From Paraburkholderia sp. BL21I4N1 (GTDB lineage: Bacteria; Pseudomonadota; Gammaproteobacteria; Burkholderiales; Burkholderiaceae), in the NCBI RefSeq assembly GCF_002973525.1, contig NZ_PVEN01000003.1, positions 496,001 to 560,000 on the forward strand: a stretch of 64,000 bases of DNA. Reading direction: 5' to 3'. The notes under the pieces were generated by a model that did not search any database, was not told the origin of the DNA, and saw only the letters and a list, made by a program, of their open reading frames with translations. Positions 56,371 through 64,000 of this stretch are shown here, piece after piece (position 1 is the stretch's first letter; every line of letters begins with the position of its first letter). Made by a program: the position numbers and the translations under genes.

Positions 56371-57462
56371 ATGGCAGCACCAAAATTCACCTTCGTTGAC
56401 CTCTTTGCAGGAATTGGGGGTATTCGAAAAGGTTTTGAGCACATCGGCGGGCGGTGCGTCTTCACTAGCGAGTGGGATAAGTACGCACGCGTTACCTACG
56501 CCGCGAACCACCGTGAAAACGAAGAAGACCTCGCCGGAGATATTTGGTCTGTTCCCTTGGATGCGATTCCGGATCATGACGTTCTGGTGGGAGGTTTCCC
56601 CTGTCAGCCGTTCTCGTTAGCGGGCGTCTCGAAGAAGAACGCAATGGGACGGACTCACGGATTTGCCTGCGACGCTCAAGGTACTTTATTTTTTCGTATT
56701 GCTGAGATTCTTAAGGAAAGGCGTCCTACAGCCTTCATGCTGGAAAACGTGAAAAACCTTGTTTCCCATAACAAAGGGCATACATTTCGAGTTATTCGGC
56801 ATGTCCTCGAGGAAGAGCTTGGTTATCACATCAGTTGGAAGGTCATTGATGGAAAGCGCTGGACCCCGCAGCATCGCGAAAGGATCTACATCGTTGGCTT
56901 CCGGTCGGATGTGGGCTTCGAGTGGCCTGATGAATCTTTGTGGCCCGAACCAGGTTCCTTTAAGCTAGGTTCGATCCTCGAGCCAGAAGAAGCTGTCGAT
57001 CCGAAATACATACTTACTGACGGGCTCTGGAGCTATCTGCAGGCCTACCGGGTCAAACATACCAAGGCAGGTAACGGATTTGGTTGCTCAGTCGTGACTC
57101 GCGATGAAACGACTCGGACTTTATCTGCCCGCTACCACAAGGATGGTTCGGAGATCCTCGTGCATCGCGGTAATGGGCTTAATCCTCGTCGCCTCACGCC
57201 TCGTGAGTGCGCGCGACTTATGGGTTTCGAAGAGGGTTTCATATTGCCCGTCTCGGATACGCAACTGTATCGCCAGTTTGGCAATTCGGTGGTCGTGCCG
57301 GCCGTCAAGGCTGTTGCTGAGGCAATGGAGCCGTATCTAAAGAAAGTCCTCAAAAATGGGAAGGCCTCGGGCGCTGCAAAGTCCGGGGAGAAGCCTAGGG
57401 TAATCCTGAAGGGCACCCCGAACTTGCCACCGCGGTTCGTTAGAATTCCAGTAGTCGCATAG
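56371..57462 (+). CDS. dcm: DNA (cytosine-5) methyltransferase, Dcm-like
   Basis: 363 residues with the full motif order: I FAGIGG (12-17), [11 protein letters not shown] with catalytic Cys78, VI ENVKNL (125-130), [15 protein letters not shown] (167-177), a target-recognition region, [29 protein letters not shown]. So it should be active. The association with vsr and an EcoRII-like domain suggests CCWGG specificity, which is inferred. Codon usage is less GC3-biased than the neighbours, pointing to horizontal transfer. No intact cognate endonuclease is in the window, so it behaves as an orphan methyltransferase. Confidence 0.93.
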   Translation: MAAPKFTFVDLFAGIGGIRKGFEHIGGRCVFTSEWDKYARVTYAANHRENEEDLAGDIWSVPLDAIPDHDVLVGGFPCQPFSLAGVSKKNAMGRTHGFACDAQGTLFFRIAEILKERRPTAFMLENVKNLVSHNKGHTFRVIRHVLEEELGYHISWKVIDGKRWTPQHRERIYIVGFRSDVGFEWPDESLWPEPGSFKLGSILEPEEAVDPKYILTDGLWSYLQAYRVKHTKAGNGFGCSVVTRDETTRTLSARYHKDGSEILVHRGNGLNPRRLTPRECARLMGFEEGFILPVSDTQLYRQFGNSVVVPAVKAVAEAMEPYLKKVLKNGKASGAAKSGEKPRVILKGTPNLPPRFVRIPVVA

Positions 57463-57914
57463 GTATTTGGTTGGCGAGCGTCAGCGAAGACACCGTTTGT
57501 GGCTGACAACCGATTGCGACGGCAAGCCTTGCACTGGGGAATCGCCAAGCAAGGTCTGGTGCGTTGCGCTAAGGAGACTTGCCGGCGCATCGGTTGGATT
57601 TCGCTACGTTTCCACGCGCGACTAAGCCGATTAGCTCTTAAGGTCGTTGCGGTGCCCTATTTTCGGCGCAGAGCGGTGGAAATTTTCGATTGACGACGAT
57701 GCGTATCGGCTAAACGCGGCTGTCACAGTTGGACATGTACGCTACGGAAGCGACGCGAATTCCCTGCGTGGCGACGTGTTGAGGCCGCGGCACGGTTCGC
57801 GGCCATTTTTTTGTCGAGGCACACGACGACGCGGCCGGTGCGCCAAGCGCGGCCAGGCTGAAATTCAGCGGGGCTCGGATTGAGACTCAGCGGCGCTCGG
57901 CGTCGAACTCAAAC
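57463..57914. other. Non-coding tail of the methyltransferase island
   Basis: 452 bases without a credible gene. A terminator stands at 57783. I found no direct repeats, tRNA end or transposase remnant that would define an integration boundary. Confidence 0.45.
57783..57812 (+). terminator. Terminator downstream of dcm
   Basis: GGCCGCG-GCACGGTT-CGCGGCC followed by ATTTTTTT. Confidence 0.75.
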
Positions 57915-58241
57915 TCAGACGAGGCGGCCGGTATCGACAGGATAGGGAGGCGGGAACAAAGCGGCGACGGCAGGCGTGAGGGTGTCCCAAGCCTGTTGCG
58001 GTTCGGCCGCGAACTGATCGAGCTGGAGCAGCAGGCTATCCACCGAGCATAGTTGCGCGTGAGAGAGATAGCCGGTGTCGAGCAGCGCGTATAAACGCTG
58101 GCGCCAATAGGCCGGAGGCAGGATCGGACCGCCGAGATCGCCGTGTAAAGAAAGTCGCATTGCGCGCGAAATATGCGCGATATCCCGGTCGACCAGCGCG
58201 GCCTGGGATGAACCCGTTAGCGTGATGAATGTGCGGTCCAT
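57915..58241 (-). CDS. Conserved-looking hypothetical protein
   Basis: 108 residues, soluble, with a strong AAGGAGG ribosome site and standard GC3 bias. The first half is MDRTFITLTGSSQAALVDRD; the remainder has helical segments and a Pro-rich end. No cysteine cluster, signal peptide or known motif. It is divergent from csbD; the intergenic region has the sigma-54 promoter of csbD. Confidence 0.6.
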   Translation of the reverse strand: MDRTFITLTGSSQAALVDRDIAHISRAMRLSLHGDLGGPILPPAYWRQRLYALLDTGYLSHAQLCSVDSLLLQLDQFAAEPQQAWDTLTPAVAALFPPPYPVDTGRLV

Positions 58242-58347
58242 GGCACCTCCTTCGCGGCTTTACGGCAGGTCCGGCCAAATCTTTAGACCTTTTGCGATTA
58301 TTTTTTAAGCCACCCGCCGCGGACGAAAAAGCACAGTCGCGGCGGCG

Positions 58348-58361
58348 GGCACACCCGTTGC
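58348..58361 (+). promoter_or_regulatory. Sigma-54 promoter of the CsbD-like gene
   Basis: GGCACACCCGTTGC, GG and GC exactly 10 bases apart. The ATG lies 56 bases after the -12 element, with AAAGGAG as ribosome site. Confidence 0.78.
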
Positions 58362-58416
58362 TCGATGGGGATACTGGCGTAATCTCGCGCCGGCATTCGA
58401 GATAAAGGAGCCGATC

Positions 58417-58608
58417 ATGAACAAGGATCAGGTGAAGGGTGTGGGCGAGCAGATCAAGGGGAAGGTCAACGAAGCCGTCGGCAAGGCCACGAACAACCCC
58501 GGCAAGGAACTGAAGGGCGACCTGCAACAAGGCGCGGGCAAGGTGCAGAAGGCCTATGGCGATGCCAAGGAAGACGCCAAGGACAATGCCAAGCGCAACG
58601 CACCGTAA
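58417..58608 (+). CDS. CsbD-family stress protein
   Basis: A 63-residue hydrophilic protein. NKDQVKGVGEQIKGKVNEAV and KATNNPGKELKGDLQQGAGK are the CsbD repeat-like units. The family (CsbD in Bacillus, YjbJ in E. coli) is strongly induced by general stress and stationary phase; the molecular role is unknown. Here the promoter is sigma-54-like, shared in pattern with otsA and the DUF883 operon. A strong terminator closes the unit. Confidence 0.9.
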   Translation: MNKDQVKGVGEQIKGKVNEAVGKATNNPGKELKGDLQQGAGKVQKAYGDAKEDAKDNAKRNAP

Positions 58609-58639
58609 TCCGGTTTGCTGTGCTGATTGTCGATGGATC

Positions 58640-58670
58640 GGAAAGGCGCTTCGGCGCCTTTCCCGTTTTT
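58640..58670 (+). terminator. Terminator of the CsbD-like gene
   Basis: A perfect 10-base-pair stem GGAAAGGCGC / GCGCCTTTCC capped by a TTCG tetraloop, then CGTTTTT. Confidence 0.88.
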
Positions 58671-58806
58671 CGGGTTGCGCGCGCAATGTGGCTGAGCGGG
58701 CGCCTGGCGGATTCCGCCTGGGAGTAACCCGCAGTGAGCTTTGGGAGCGTGTCGTGCGTGGTGTGTCGCTATTAGACTTGGAGGATCCAACCCGGAGAGC
58801 GCACAC

Positions 58807-59028
58807 ATGACACCCGAAAAATTGCTTTCGATGTTCGAACGGCAGTACCTGGAAGGCAAAGCGCCGGTCGATCTGGAGCAGACCTGCGCGCGCTATGCCT
58901 CGTGGCTGGCGGCGGCATGGGAGCTACTTGACGGTGAGCAGAAGACGTTGTTGCTGACCGTCGGCGCGGCATTGTGGCGCGAAGGTTATAACTTGCGCGC
59001 GGGCACGGCGACCAAGGACTTGTGGTGA
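58807..59028 (+). CDS. Small conserved-type helical protein, unknown function
   Basis: 73 residues beginning MTPEKLLSMFERQYLEGKAP. Two amphipathic helices with Trp (YASWLAAAWELLDGEQKTLLLTV) suggest a small soluble helical bundle. The start at 58807 follows GGAG; the open frame before it is unlikely to be coded. It stands alone after the csbD terminator. I do not recognise the family. Confidence 0.6.
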   Translation: MTPEKLLSMFERQYLEGKAPVDLEQTCARYASWLAAAWELLDGEQKTLLLTVGAALWREGYNLRAGTATKDLW

Positions 59029-59223
59029 GCTTTCCGACGCGGTCGGGTGAGGGTTGAGCGCTTCCGCACGCGTTGCGCCGAGTCGGTTTATATTTGGCGG
59101 TCGCGCCATTTCGCGGTCCCGCGTTTTGAAATTTCGATGCCGTTCGTCAAGGCTCGGACTGACTCGCTCCTGCGATTTGCTCTCCCGTGTTGCTCAACTT
59201 TCGTACAAGGCTTACATCGTCCC

Positions 59224-59931
59224 ATGACCGATCTTTCCGATTTTCCGATCACGAAGAAATGGCCTGCCGAGCATCCGGACCGGATTCAGCTCTATTCGCT
59301 GCCGACGCCCAACGGCGTCAAAGTGTCGATCATGCTCGAGGAGATCGGCCTGCCGTACGAACCGCATCTGGTGCGCTTCGATACGAACGATCAGATGACG
59401 CCCGAGTTTCTCTCGCTCAATCCGAACAACAAGATTCCGGCCATCATCGATCCGAACGGTCCTGGCGGTCGGCCGCTGGCGTTGTTCGAATCCGGCGCGA
59501 TTCTGATCTATCTGGCGGACAAGACCGGCAAGTTGATTCCGGAAGACATTGGCGGTCGCTACGAGGCGATTCAGTGGGTGATGTTCCAGATGGGCGGCAT
59601 CGGGCCGATGTTCGGGCAGCTTGGTTTCTTCCATAAGTTCGCCGGCAAGGAGTATGAGGACAAGCGTCCGCGCGACCGCTATGTCGCTGAATCGAAACGG
59701 CTGCTCGGCGTGTTGAATCAGCAACTCGAAGGACGCGACTGGATTCTCGGCGACGCATATTCGATCGCCGATATCGTGACCTTCCCGTGGGTGCGCAATC
59801 TGATCGGTTTCTACGAAGCGGGCGATCTCGTCGGCATCGACGACTTTGCGAATGTGAAGCGCGTGCTGGCGGCGTTTGTCGCGCGTCCGGCGGTGGTGCG
59901 CGGCCTGGATATTCCGAAGCGGCCGTCGTAA
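59224..59931 (+). CDS. Glutathione S-transferase, YfcG/YghU-like
   Basis: A 235-residue GST. The thioredoxin-fold half has IQLYSLPTPNGVKVSIMLEE, NKIPAIIDP and FESGAILIYLADKTG (glutathione-binding Glu-Ser). The helical half has GRDWILGDAYSIADIVTFPW. The TPNG segment replaces the usual Tyr/Ser/Cys and is typical of the nu-class enzymes YfcG/YghU, which have disulfide-bond reductase activity with glutathione. Convergent with the LysR gene. Confidence 0.92.
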   Translation: MTDLSDFPITKKWPAEHPDRIQLYSLPTPNGVKVSIMLEEIGLPYEPHLVRFDTNDQMTPEFLSLNPNNKIPAIIDPNGPGGRPLALFESGAILIYLADKTGKLIPEDIGGRYEAIQWVMFQMGGIGPMFGQLGFFHKFAGKEYEDKRPRDRYVAESKRLLGVLNQQLEGRDWILGDAYSIADIVTFPWVRNLIGFYEAGDLVGIDDFANVKRVLAAFVARPAVVRGLDIPKRPS

Positions 59932-59985
59932 CGGAGTGGGGCGGCCTGCGCCTCTGCCGTTGCGCGGGAAAGCCGGTTTGCCCCA

Positions 59986-60876
59986 CTACCCGCGATAGTG
60001 GGCGGCCATGTGGTCGACGAAAGCTCGTACCTTCGGCGCCACGTAACGCGTTTGCGGATACAGCGCGTAGTAATGCCGGCTGCCGAGCGTGCAGCCGGGC
60101 AGGATCTGAATTAGACGGCCGCTCTTCAGGTCTGTCTGAACCGTCTGCCGTGTGAAAGCGGCAATGCCCGCGCCGGCCAGTGCCGCCGAATAGAGCGCGG
60201 TGATGGCGTCCGTCTTCAGACGGCTACGCGACGCGACGCGCGTCGCTGCGCCTTGCGCGGATATCAGTAGCCATTCGTTGGCTTCGAGCGCGCCGGTGAA
60301 GCTCAGCAGTTCGTGTTCGGCGAGTTGCTCAGCGGACTGCGGCAGTCCGTGTTGCGCCAGATAAGCGGGCGACGCGACGAGCACCACGTCAGACACCGTC
60401 AAGGTTTTCGCCACCAGCGTCGTGTCGGCCAAGGGGCCGCTGATGCGAAGCGCGACGTCAAAGCCCTCCGCAATCAGATCGACGAACTGATCGCTGCACG
60501 ACAGCTCAAGCTGGATGTCGGGGTAACGTTTCTGGAACGCGGGAAGCCAGTCGGCCAGTTCGAGTGTGCCGATCGCCAGCGGCGCACTGACACGCAGCAA
60601 GCCTGCCGCGTTGTCCTGTTCGTTGGCCATGGCCTGCGCCGCCGCTTCCACGCGCTCAAGAATGTCGACGCTCGCATTGTAGTAGCGCTCGCCGGCGGCG
60701 GTTAACGTGAAGCGTCGCGTGTTGCGGTTGAGAAGCTGAACGCCTAGCGCAACTTCAAGCTGCTTCAGTTGACGCGATATACGCGAATGGGTGGTGTCGA
60801 GCCGCTCGGCGGCGGCTGAGAAACCCTGCGCTTCGACGATGCAGCGGAACGCGCGCATTGCAAGCAACTGATCCAT
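59986..60876 (-). CDS. LysR-family transcriptional regulator
   Basis: A 296-residue regulator. The HTH is at residues 1-60 (MDQLLAMRAFRCIVEAQGFS, then LDTTHSRISRQLKQLE and LLNRNTRRFTLTAAG); the remainder is a two-lobed effector domain. This type, beginning MDQLLAMR, resembles the DsdC/PtxR-like and AaeR-like LysR group. The ATG at 60876 was chosen by the family start; the frame is open 73 codons upstream. It converges on the GST gene; targets could include the isochorismatase gene upstream on the same strand. Confidence 0.9.
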   Translation of the reverse strand: MDQLLAMRAFRCIVEAQGFSAAAERLDTTHSRISRQLKQLEVALGVQLLNRNTRRFTLTAAGERYYNASVDILERVEAAAQAMANEQDNAAGLLRVSAPLAIGTLELADWLPAFQKRYPDIQLELSCSDQFVDLIAEGFDVALRISGPLADTTLVAKTLTVSDVVLVASPAYLAQHGLPQSAEQLAEHELLSFTGALEANEWLLISAQGAATRVASRSRLKTDAITALYSAALAGAGIAAFTRQTVQTDLKSGRLIQILPGCTLGSRHYYALYPQTRYVAPKVRAFVDHMAAHYRG

Positions 60877-61142
60877 GGGCGATGAGGTTGGCGATGTCGG
60901 GATTGACCGCGAAGGGCGTATTGGGAACGTTGTCCGCCGCAATGGTCGGCGAGCGATCGATGCGGCGCTCTTGGGCTCGCTATCCGTGGCATTGGCCGTC
61001 TCTTTGCGCCTGAGCCGTACTGTGCGTTCCGCTCGATCTCTACCTCGGCGGCACACGGCCGCCACGCATGATGCCGCGGCGGTCGATCCTATCATGAGCT
61101 TAACTCCCGCCTGGTGCGAGAGTCGTCTCCGTAACGTTGTGA

Positions 61143-61754
61143 TTATTGGACAGCTAGCGCCAGTACGTCACCCGTGCTCATCACCGAACCGAAGGTATCC
61201 GCGATTTCGGCCAGAGCGGATCGATGCAATGCGTCGTGCCCGACGTGCAGGTCGCGGTCGACGGTGATGTCGCGAGTCGCACAGGCGTCGGCGGCCACGA
61301 TCACTTCGAAGCCGGCCGGCACGGCGTCTCTCGCGGCGCCGGCGATACAGGCGTGCGTCATGAGTCCGCAAATCACAATATGGGTGATGCCTTCGGTCGT
61401 CAGCGTTTGCGCGAGATCCGTACTCGCAAATACGCTGACGGTGCTTTTGCCGATCGTGTGGTGATGGGGCTTCGGTTGCATGTCGGCGTGGATCTTGACG
61501 TTGCGGCTGCCGACGGCGAACAGCGGGGAATCAGCGGGCGCGATGTGCTGCACGTGAACCACGCGCCAGCCGTGACGGTCGGCATGATCGACGAGCGCGC
61601 GTGCGTGCCGCAAAGCTGCCGCGCCGTTTGGGATAGGCAGTGTGCCGGTGAAGTATTCGTTCTGGAAGTCGATCGCCAGTAATGCGGTGGCGCGAGCGGG
61701 CAGCGAAGCTGGCGCGGTGGCGCCGAGGAGATGACGAAGCGTGGGCGTGGACAT
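61143..61754 (-). CDS. Isochorismatase-family cysteine hydrolase
   Basis: A 203-residue cytosolic hydrolase. The triad is visible: Asp in LLAIDFQNEYF, Lys in HTIGKSTVSVF, Cys in VICGLMTHACIAGAARD. These enzymes act on amides or isochorismate-like ethers (nicotinamidase, biuret hydrolase and others), so the substrate stays open. AAAGGA precedes the ATG. It is divergent from a diguanylate cyclase gene, with an inverted repeat about 90 bases upstream. Confidence 0.9.
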   Translation of the reverse strand: MSTPTLRHLLGATAPASLPARATALLAIDFQNEYFTGTLPIPNGAAALRHARALVDHADRHGWRVVHVQHIAPADSPLFAVGSRNVKIHADMQPKPHHHTIGKSTVSVFASTDLAQTLTTEGITHIVICGLMTHACIAGAARDAVPAGFEVIVAADACATRDITVDRDLHVGHDALHRSALAEIADTFGSVMSTGDVLALAVQ

Positions 61755-61839
61755 GACGATTCCTTTCGAGGACGTGCTTGGAGAGGAATTCAGTCTAGGG
61801 TTGGCCACGCCGGGCAACAACGCTGCGTGCGCGACATAA

Positions 61840-61860
61840 CCTGTGCGGGATGTGCACAGG
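61840..61860. promoter_or_regulatory. Palindromic operator candidate, CCTGTGC-N7-GCACAGG
   Basis: A perfect 7-base inverted repeat with a 7-base spacer. The half-site GCACAGG recurs at 61940-61946. It is located between the isochorismatase-like gene and the cyclase gene. Confidence 0.5.
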
Positions 61861-62044
61861 TCGTTATGGGTTTCGGCAGCTCGGTGCGTGCTCGGAGAAT
61901 CTCAGTTACTGATACAGCAGACCCCGACCGGCAAGTTATGCACAGGGTTCTCGATATACTCTGCATACATTAGCGGCGTGCGTGACTTTTGCTGCTTGAC
62001 CTGCGGCGTCGCCAATTGTTGACAAGCTGTCTACGGAGACTAGT

Positions 62045-63592
62045 TTGATTCTGAATCGACCGTCCATTATCTGGCGGGCGATCGCTTTCGTGGCGGTTGT
62101 CTGTTTGTCCCTTGTCGCGCTCGATGGTTGGCGGAGCTGGAATGCGCGGTCAGTCCAATTGGGCGAAATGGACGTCGCGACCTCGAATCTCTCGCGGGGC
62201 ATGGCTCAGCAGGCCGACGACACCTTCAAGGAAGCAGACACGGCGTTGTTGGGCATCGTCGAGCGCGTGGAGCACGACGGTACCGGCCCGGCCGCTCTTC
62301 AACGACTGCACGACATTCTGGTAATGCGCCGGCAGGAGCTTCCTCAACTCGCCGGTCTGTTCGTCTACGACGAAAACGGCGTCTGGATCGTCAATTCGAC
62401 GTCGACGCCACTCGATCGATTCAATAACGCCGACCGCGAATATTTTATCTTTCATCAACATTCCACTGATATGGGTCCGCACATCGGCGTCCCGGTCGTC
62501 AGTCGATCGAGTGGCAAGTGGGTCATTCCCGTTTCAAGAAGAATCAATAAGCCGGACGGCCGTTTCGGCGGCGTCGTGTTGGCCACCGTCGATATTGATT
62601 TCTTCAAGACGTTCTACGACAGTCTTCAGATCGGCAACGCCGGGGCCGTTGCCCTCGTATTGAATAGCGGCGAAATGCTCATTCGCCGCCCGTTCGATGT
62701 AAAACTGATTGGCAAGAGCATGCGTGGAACCGCGCTATACAGTTCCTACGCGACGCAGGGCCCGGTCGGGACGGCTTTCATCAAGTCGGCGCAGGACGGC
62801 ATCACGCGGCTCAACAGTTTTCGTGGTCTTCAGCACTATCCGGTCTTTGTGGCCGCGGCCTTATCCAAGGACGAGATTTTGCATGAATGGTGGCGTGACA
62901 CGCTTTGGCATTCCGCGGGCGTGTTGTGTCTTGTCTTCGTGGTGGGACTGTTCGGTTGGCACCTGATTCGGCAGATCGAACTGCGAACCCAGGCCGAAGC
63001 GGAGCTGACCAGGACACACGCTTCCCTCGAAAAGCTGAATCAGACGCTTGAGCGACTCGCGATGCAGGACGGCCTGACGGGGCTGGCGAACCGCCGCCAG
63101 TTCGATGTCTCGTTACACAACGAATTCAGCCGCGCCACACGTCATGCGAGCGCGTTGGCGCTGATCATGATGGATGTCGATTGCTTCAAGCAATACAACG
63201 ACATCTACGGACATGCAGCCGGCGACGAATGTCTGCGAACCATCAGTCGCGTCATCCGGGATCTGACGGCCCGACGTCCTGGCGATCTTGCCGCCCGCTA
63301 TGGCGGAGAAGAGATCGCGGTGCTTCTGCCTAACACGGACGTGGCGCATGCCGTCGCGATCGCGGACAAAATCCGCGGCGCTATTCGTGATCTGGAAATC
63401 GAACATGCGGGCGGCCCCGCTGGTTTTGTCACGATCAGCGCAGGAGTCGCCGCCCGAGTCCCGACTCGGGGCGCGAGTGAGCCTACCGAGCTGATCCTCG
63501 TCGCGGACAAGGCGTTGTATGAAGCAAAGACGAGCGGGCGCAATCGGGTACTCGCCGCCAAGGGGATGCCAAGCCCAGCCGCGAGCGATTAG
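62045..63592 (+). CDS. Membrane diguanylate cyclase with dCACHE-like sensor
   Basis: 515 residues beginning at a TTG (62045) with GGAGACTAG upstream. TM1 at about 8-26, a periplasmic CACHE sensor (RLHDILVMRRQELPQLAGLFVYDENGVW, in parts), TM2 near 295-312, a short coiled coil, then GGDEF (DGLTGLANRRQFDVSL). The active-site loop is GGEEI, with Ile at the fifth position where Phe is usual. The inhibitory RPGD I-site is kept. It is likely active, but this substitution makes it less certain. Divergent from the isochorismatase gene. Confidence 0.88.
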   Translation: MILNRPSIIWRAIAFVAVVCLSLVALDGWRSWNARSVQLGEMDVATSNLSRGMAQQADDTFKEADTALLGIVERVEHDGTGPAALQRLHDILVMRRQELPQLAGLFVYDENGVWIVNSTSTPLDRFNNADREYFIFHQHSTDMGPHIGVPVVSRSSGKWVIPVSRRINKPDGRFGGVVLATVDIDFFKTFYDSLQIGNAGAVALVLNSGEMLIRRPFDVKLIGKSMRGTALYSSYATQGPVGTAFIKSAQDGITRLNSFRGLQHYPVFVAAALSKDEILHEWWRDTLWHSAGVLCLVFVVGLFGWHLIRQIELRTQAEAELTRTHASLEKLNQTLERLAMQDGLTGLANRRQFDVSLHNEFSRATRHASALALIMMDVDCFKQYNDIYGHAAGDECLRTISRVIRDLTARRPGDLAARYGGEEIAVLLPNTDVAHAVAIADKIRGAIRDLEIEHAGGPAGFVTISAGVAARVPTRGASEPTELILVADKALYEAKTSGRNRVLAAKGMPSPAASD

Positions 63593-63604
63593 CTAGCGCC
63601 GGAC

Positions 63605-63829
63605 TCAATGCTGCCCCGCGTTCATTAACGTCCAAAGCTGCCGCGCCGGCTTGCCCATCAGCACGCGGCCCATCACGCCACTGCATCGTGCGCATGTGTA
63701 TTTCTCCGCCGCGCGCTGACCTTCCTGCCAGTCGACCCCGTCGAGCAGCAACTCGTCGTGCGGATCGGCGAGCGACGGCTGGCCGTGCAGGTTGGCGCAT
63801 GCGGCGCAGGGTTGAATCCAAAGTTCCAT
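63605..63829 (-). CDS. Small zinc-ribbon-like protein
   Basis: 74 residues with two CxxC knuckles (PCAACANLHG near 8 and CARCSGVMG near 46), as in small zinc-ribbon proteins. The start at 63829 is the one that places the first knuckle near the N-terminus; a 23-codon upstream extension is possible. Function unknown. It ends 12 bases from the convergent cyclase stop. Confidence 0.6.
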   Translation of the reverse strand: MELWIQPCAACANLHGQPSLADPHDELLLDGVDWQEGQRAAEKYTCARCSGVMGRVLMGKPARQLWTLMNAGQH

Positions 63830-63968
63830 CTGGTTCGTCTCGATCGAGGTATTGCGGATCGTAGCGCGGCTGACGGCGCCTTCGCTCGACCCGCTCAATT
63901 TTTATGCTATTTCAACTATTTGCACCAGAGCTCTTACGAGAACTCGCGCACCCCGCTATATTTCGCCG

Positions 63969-63989
63969 AATATTGCGAACCGCAATATT
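63969..63989. promoter_or_regulatory. Perfect 9-base inverted repeat at the window edge
   Basis: AATATTGCG-AAC-CGCAATATT. AT-rich sequence with this symmetry in a GC-rich genome looks like an operator for a gene that begins beyond the window. Confidence 0.5.
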
Positions 63990-64000
63990 TCGTAACGGCA

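Noticed and set aside
56209-56577. A 122-codon minus-strand frame over the start of the methyltransferase
   Set aside because: It is antisense to motif I-containing sequence, has no ribosome site and shows no recognisable domain.
54937-57914. Insertion sequence or prophage carrying the methyltransferase
   Set aside because: No transposase, integrase, terminal inverted repeats or target duplications are visible.

Overview
The window looks like a chromosomal segment of a Burkholderia/Paraburkholderia-type betaproteobacterium. The reasons are its high GC content with strong third-position GC bias, the hemC - fused hemDX - hemY cluster divergent from ppc, an OmpC-type Burkholderia porin, MmyB-like XRE regulators and GlnB beside NAD synthetase. 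The genus is an inference from gene content and order. I see no rRNA or tRNA gene, no CRISPR array and no insertion sequence.

Layout. 0-6.4 kb: ClC chloride/proton exchanger, heptosyltransferase I, a tiny Tyr/Gly-rich lipoprotein, a small membrane protein, an MHS-type transporter, a TonB-C lipoprotein and a NIPSNAP protein. 6.6-18 kb: argH, a divergent XRE regulator/methyltransferase pair that shares an operator-like palindrome, ppc with a long Ala/Lys-rich N-terminal extension, and hemC-hemDX-hemY. 18-25 kb: a catabolic aldehyde dehydrogenase/SDR/transporter operon, ppa and a FUSC-type exporter. 25-31 kb: GIY-YIG protein, DUF482-type acyltransferase, glutamine-dependent NAD synthetase, glnB and a porin. 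31-38 kb: a basic-amino-acid ABC importer (hisJQMP-like), pirin, and an OmpR/EnvZ-like two-component system divergent from a Spy/CpxP-like periplasmic chaperone. 38-45 kb: a small SinR/Cas2-fold-like protein, a diguanylate cyclase, an ABC transporter with a fused double permease and no binding protein, and two tandem paralogous lipoproteins.

45-59 kb is the most interesting part. Two sigma-54 activators (one without a sensory domain, one an NtrC-type response regulator) have nearly identical Fis-type recognition helices. They surround genes for a DUF883 membrane protein, small proline-rich or disordered proteins and trehalose-6-phosphate synthase. A CsbD-like stress protein lies about 8 kb further on. 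Four sites with the exact pattern GGCAC-N5-TTGC sit in the correct orientation and at suitable distance upstream of the DUF883 gene, the proline-rich gene, otsA and csbD. Together this reads as a sigma-54-controlled envelope/osmotic stress regulon coded beside its own regulators.

Inside that region lies a compositionally different island (about 54.5-57.8 kb). It carries vsr, the 3' remnant of one Dcm-type methyltransferase, a protein limited to the N-terminal domain of an EcoRII-type restriction enzyme, and a complete second Dcm-type methyltransferase. This is a decayed restriction-modification locus. 59-64 kb: glutathione transferase, LysR regulator, isochorismatase-like hydrolase, a second diguanylate cyclase and a small zinc-ribbon-like protein. 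An operator-like palindrome lies at the window edge.
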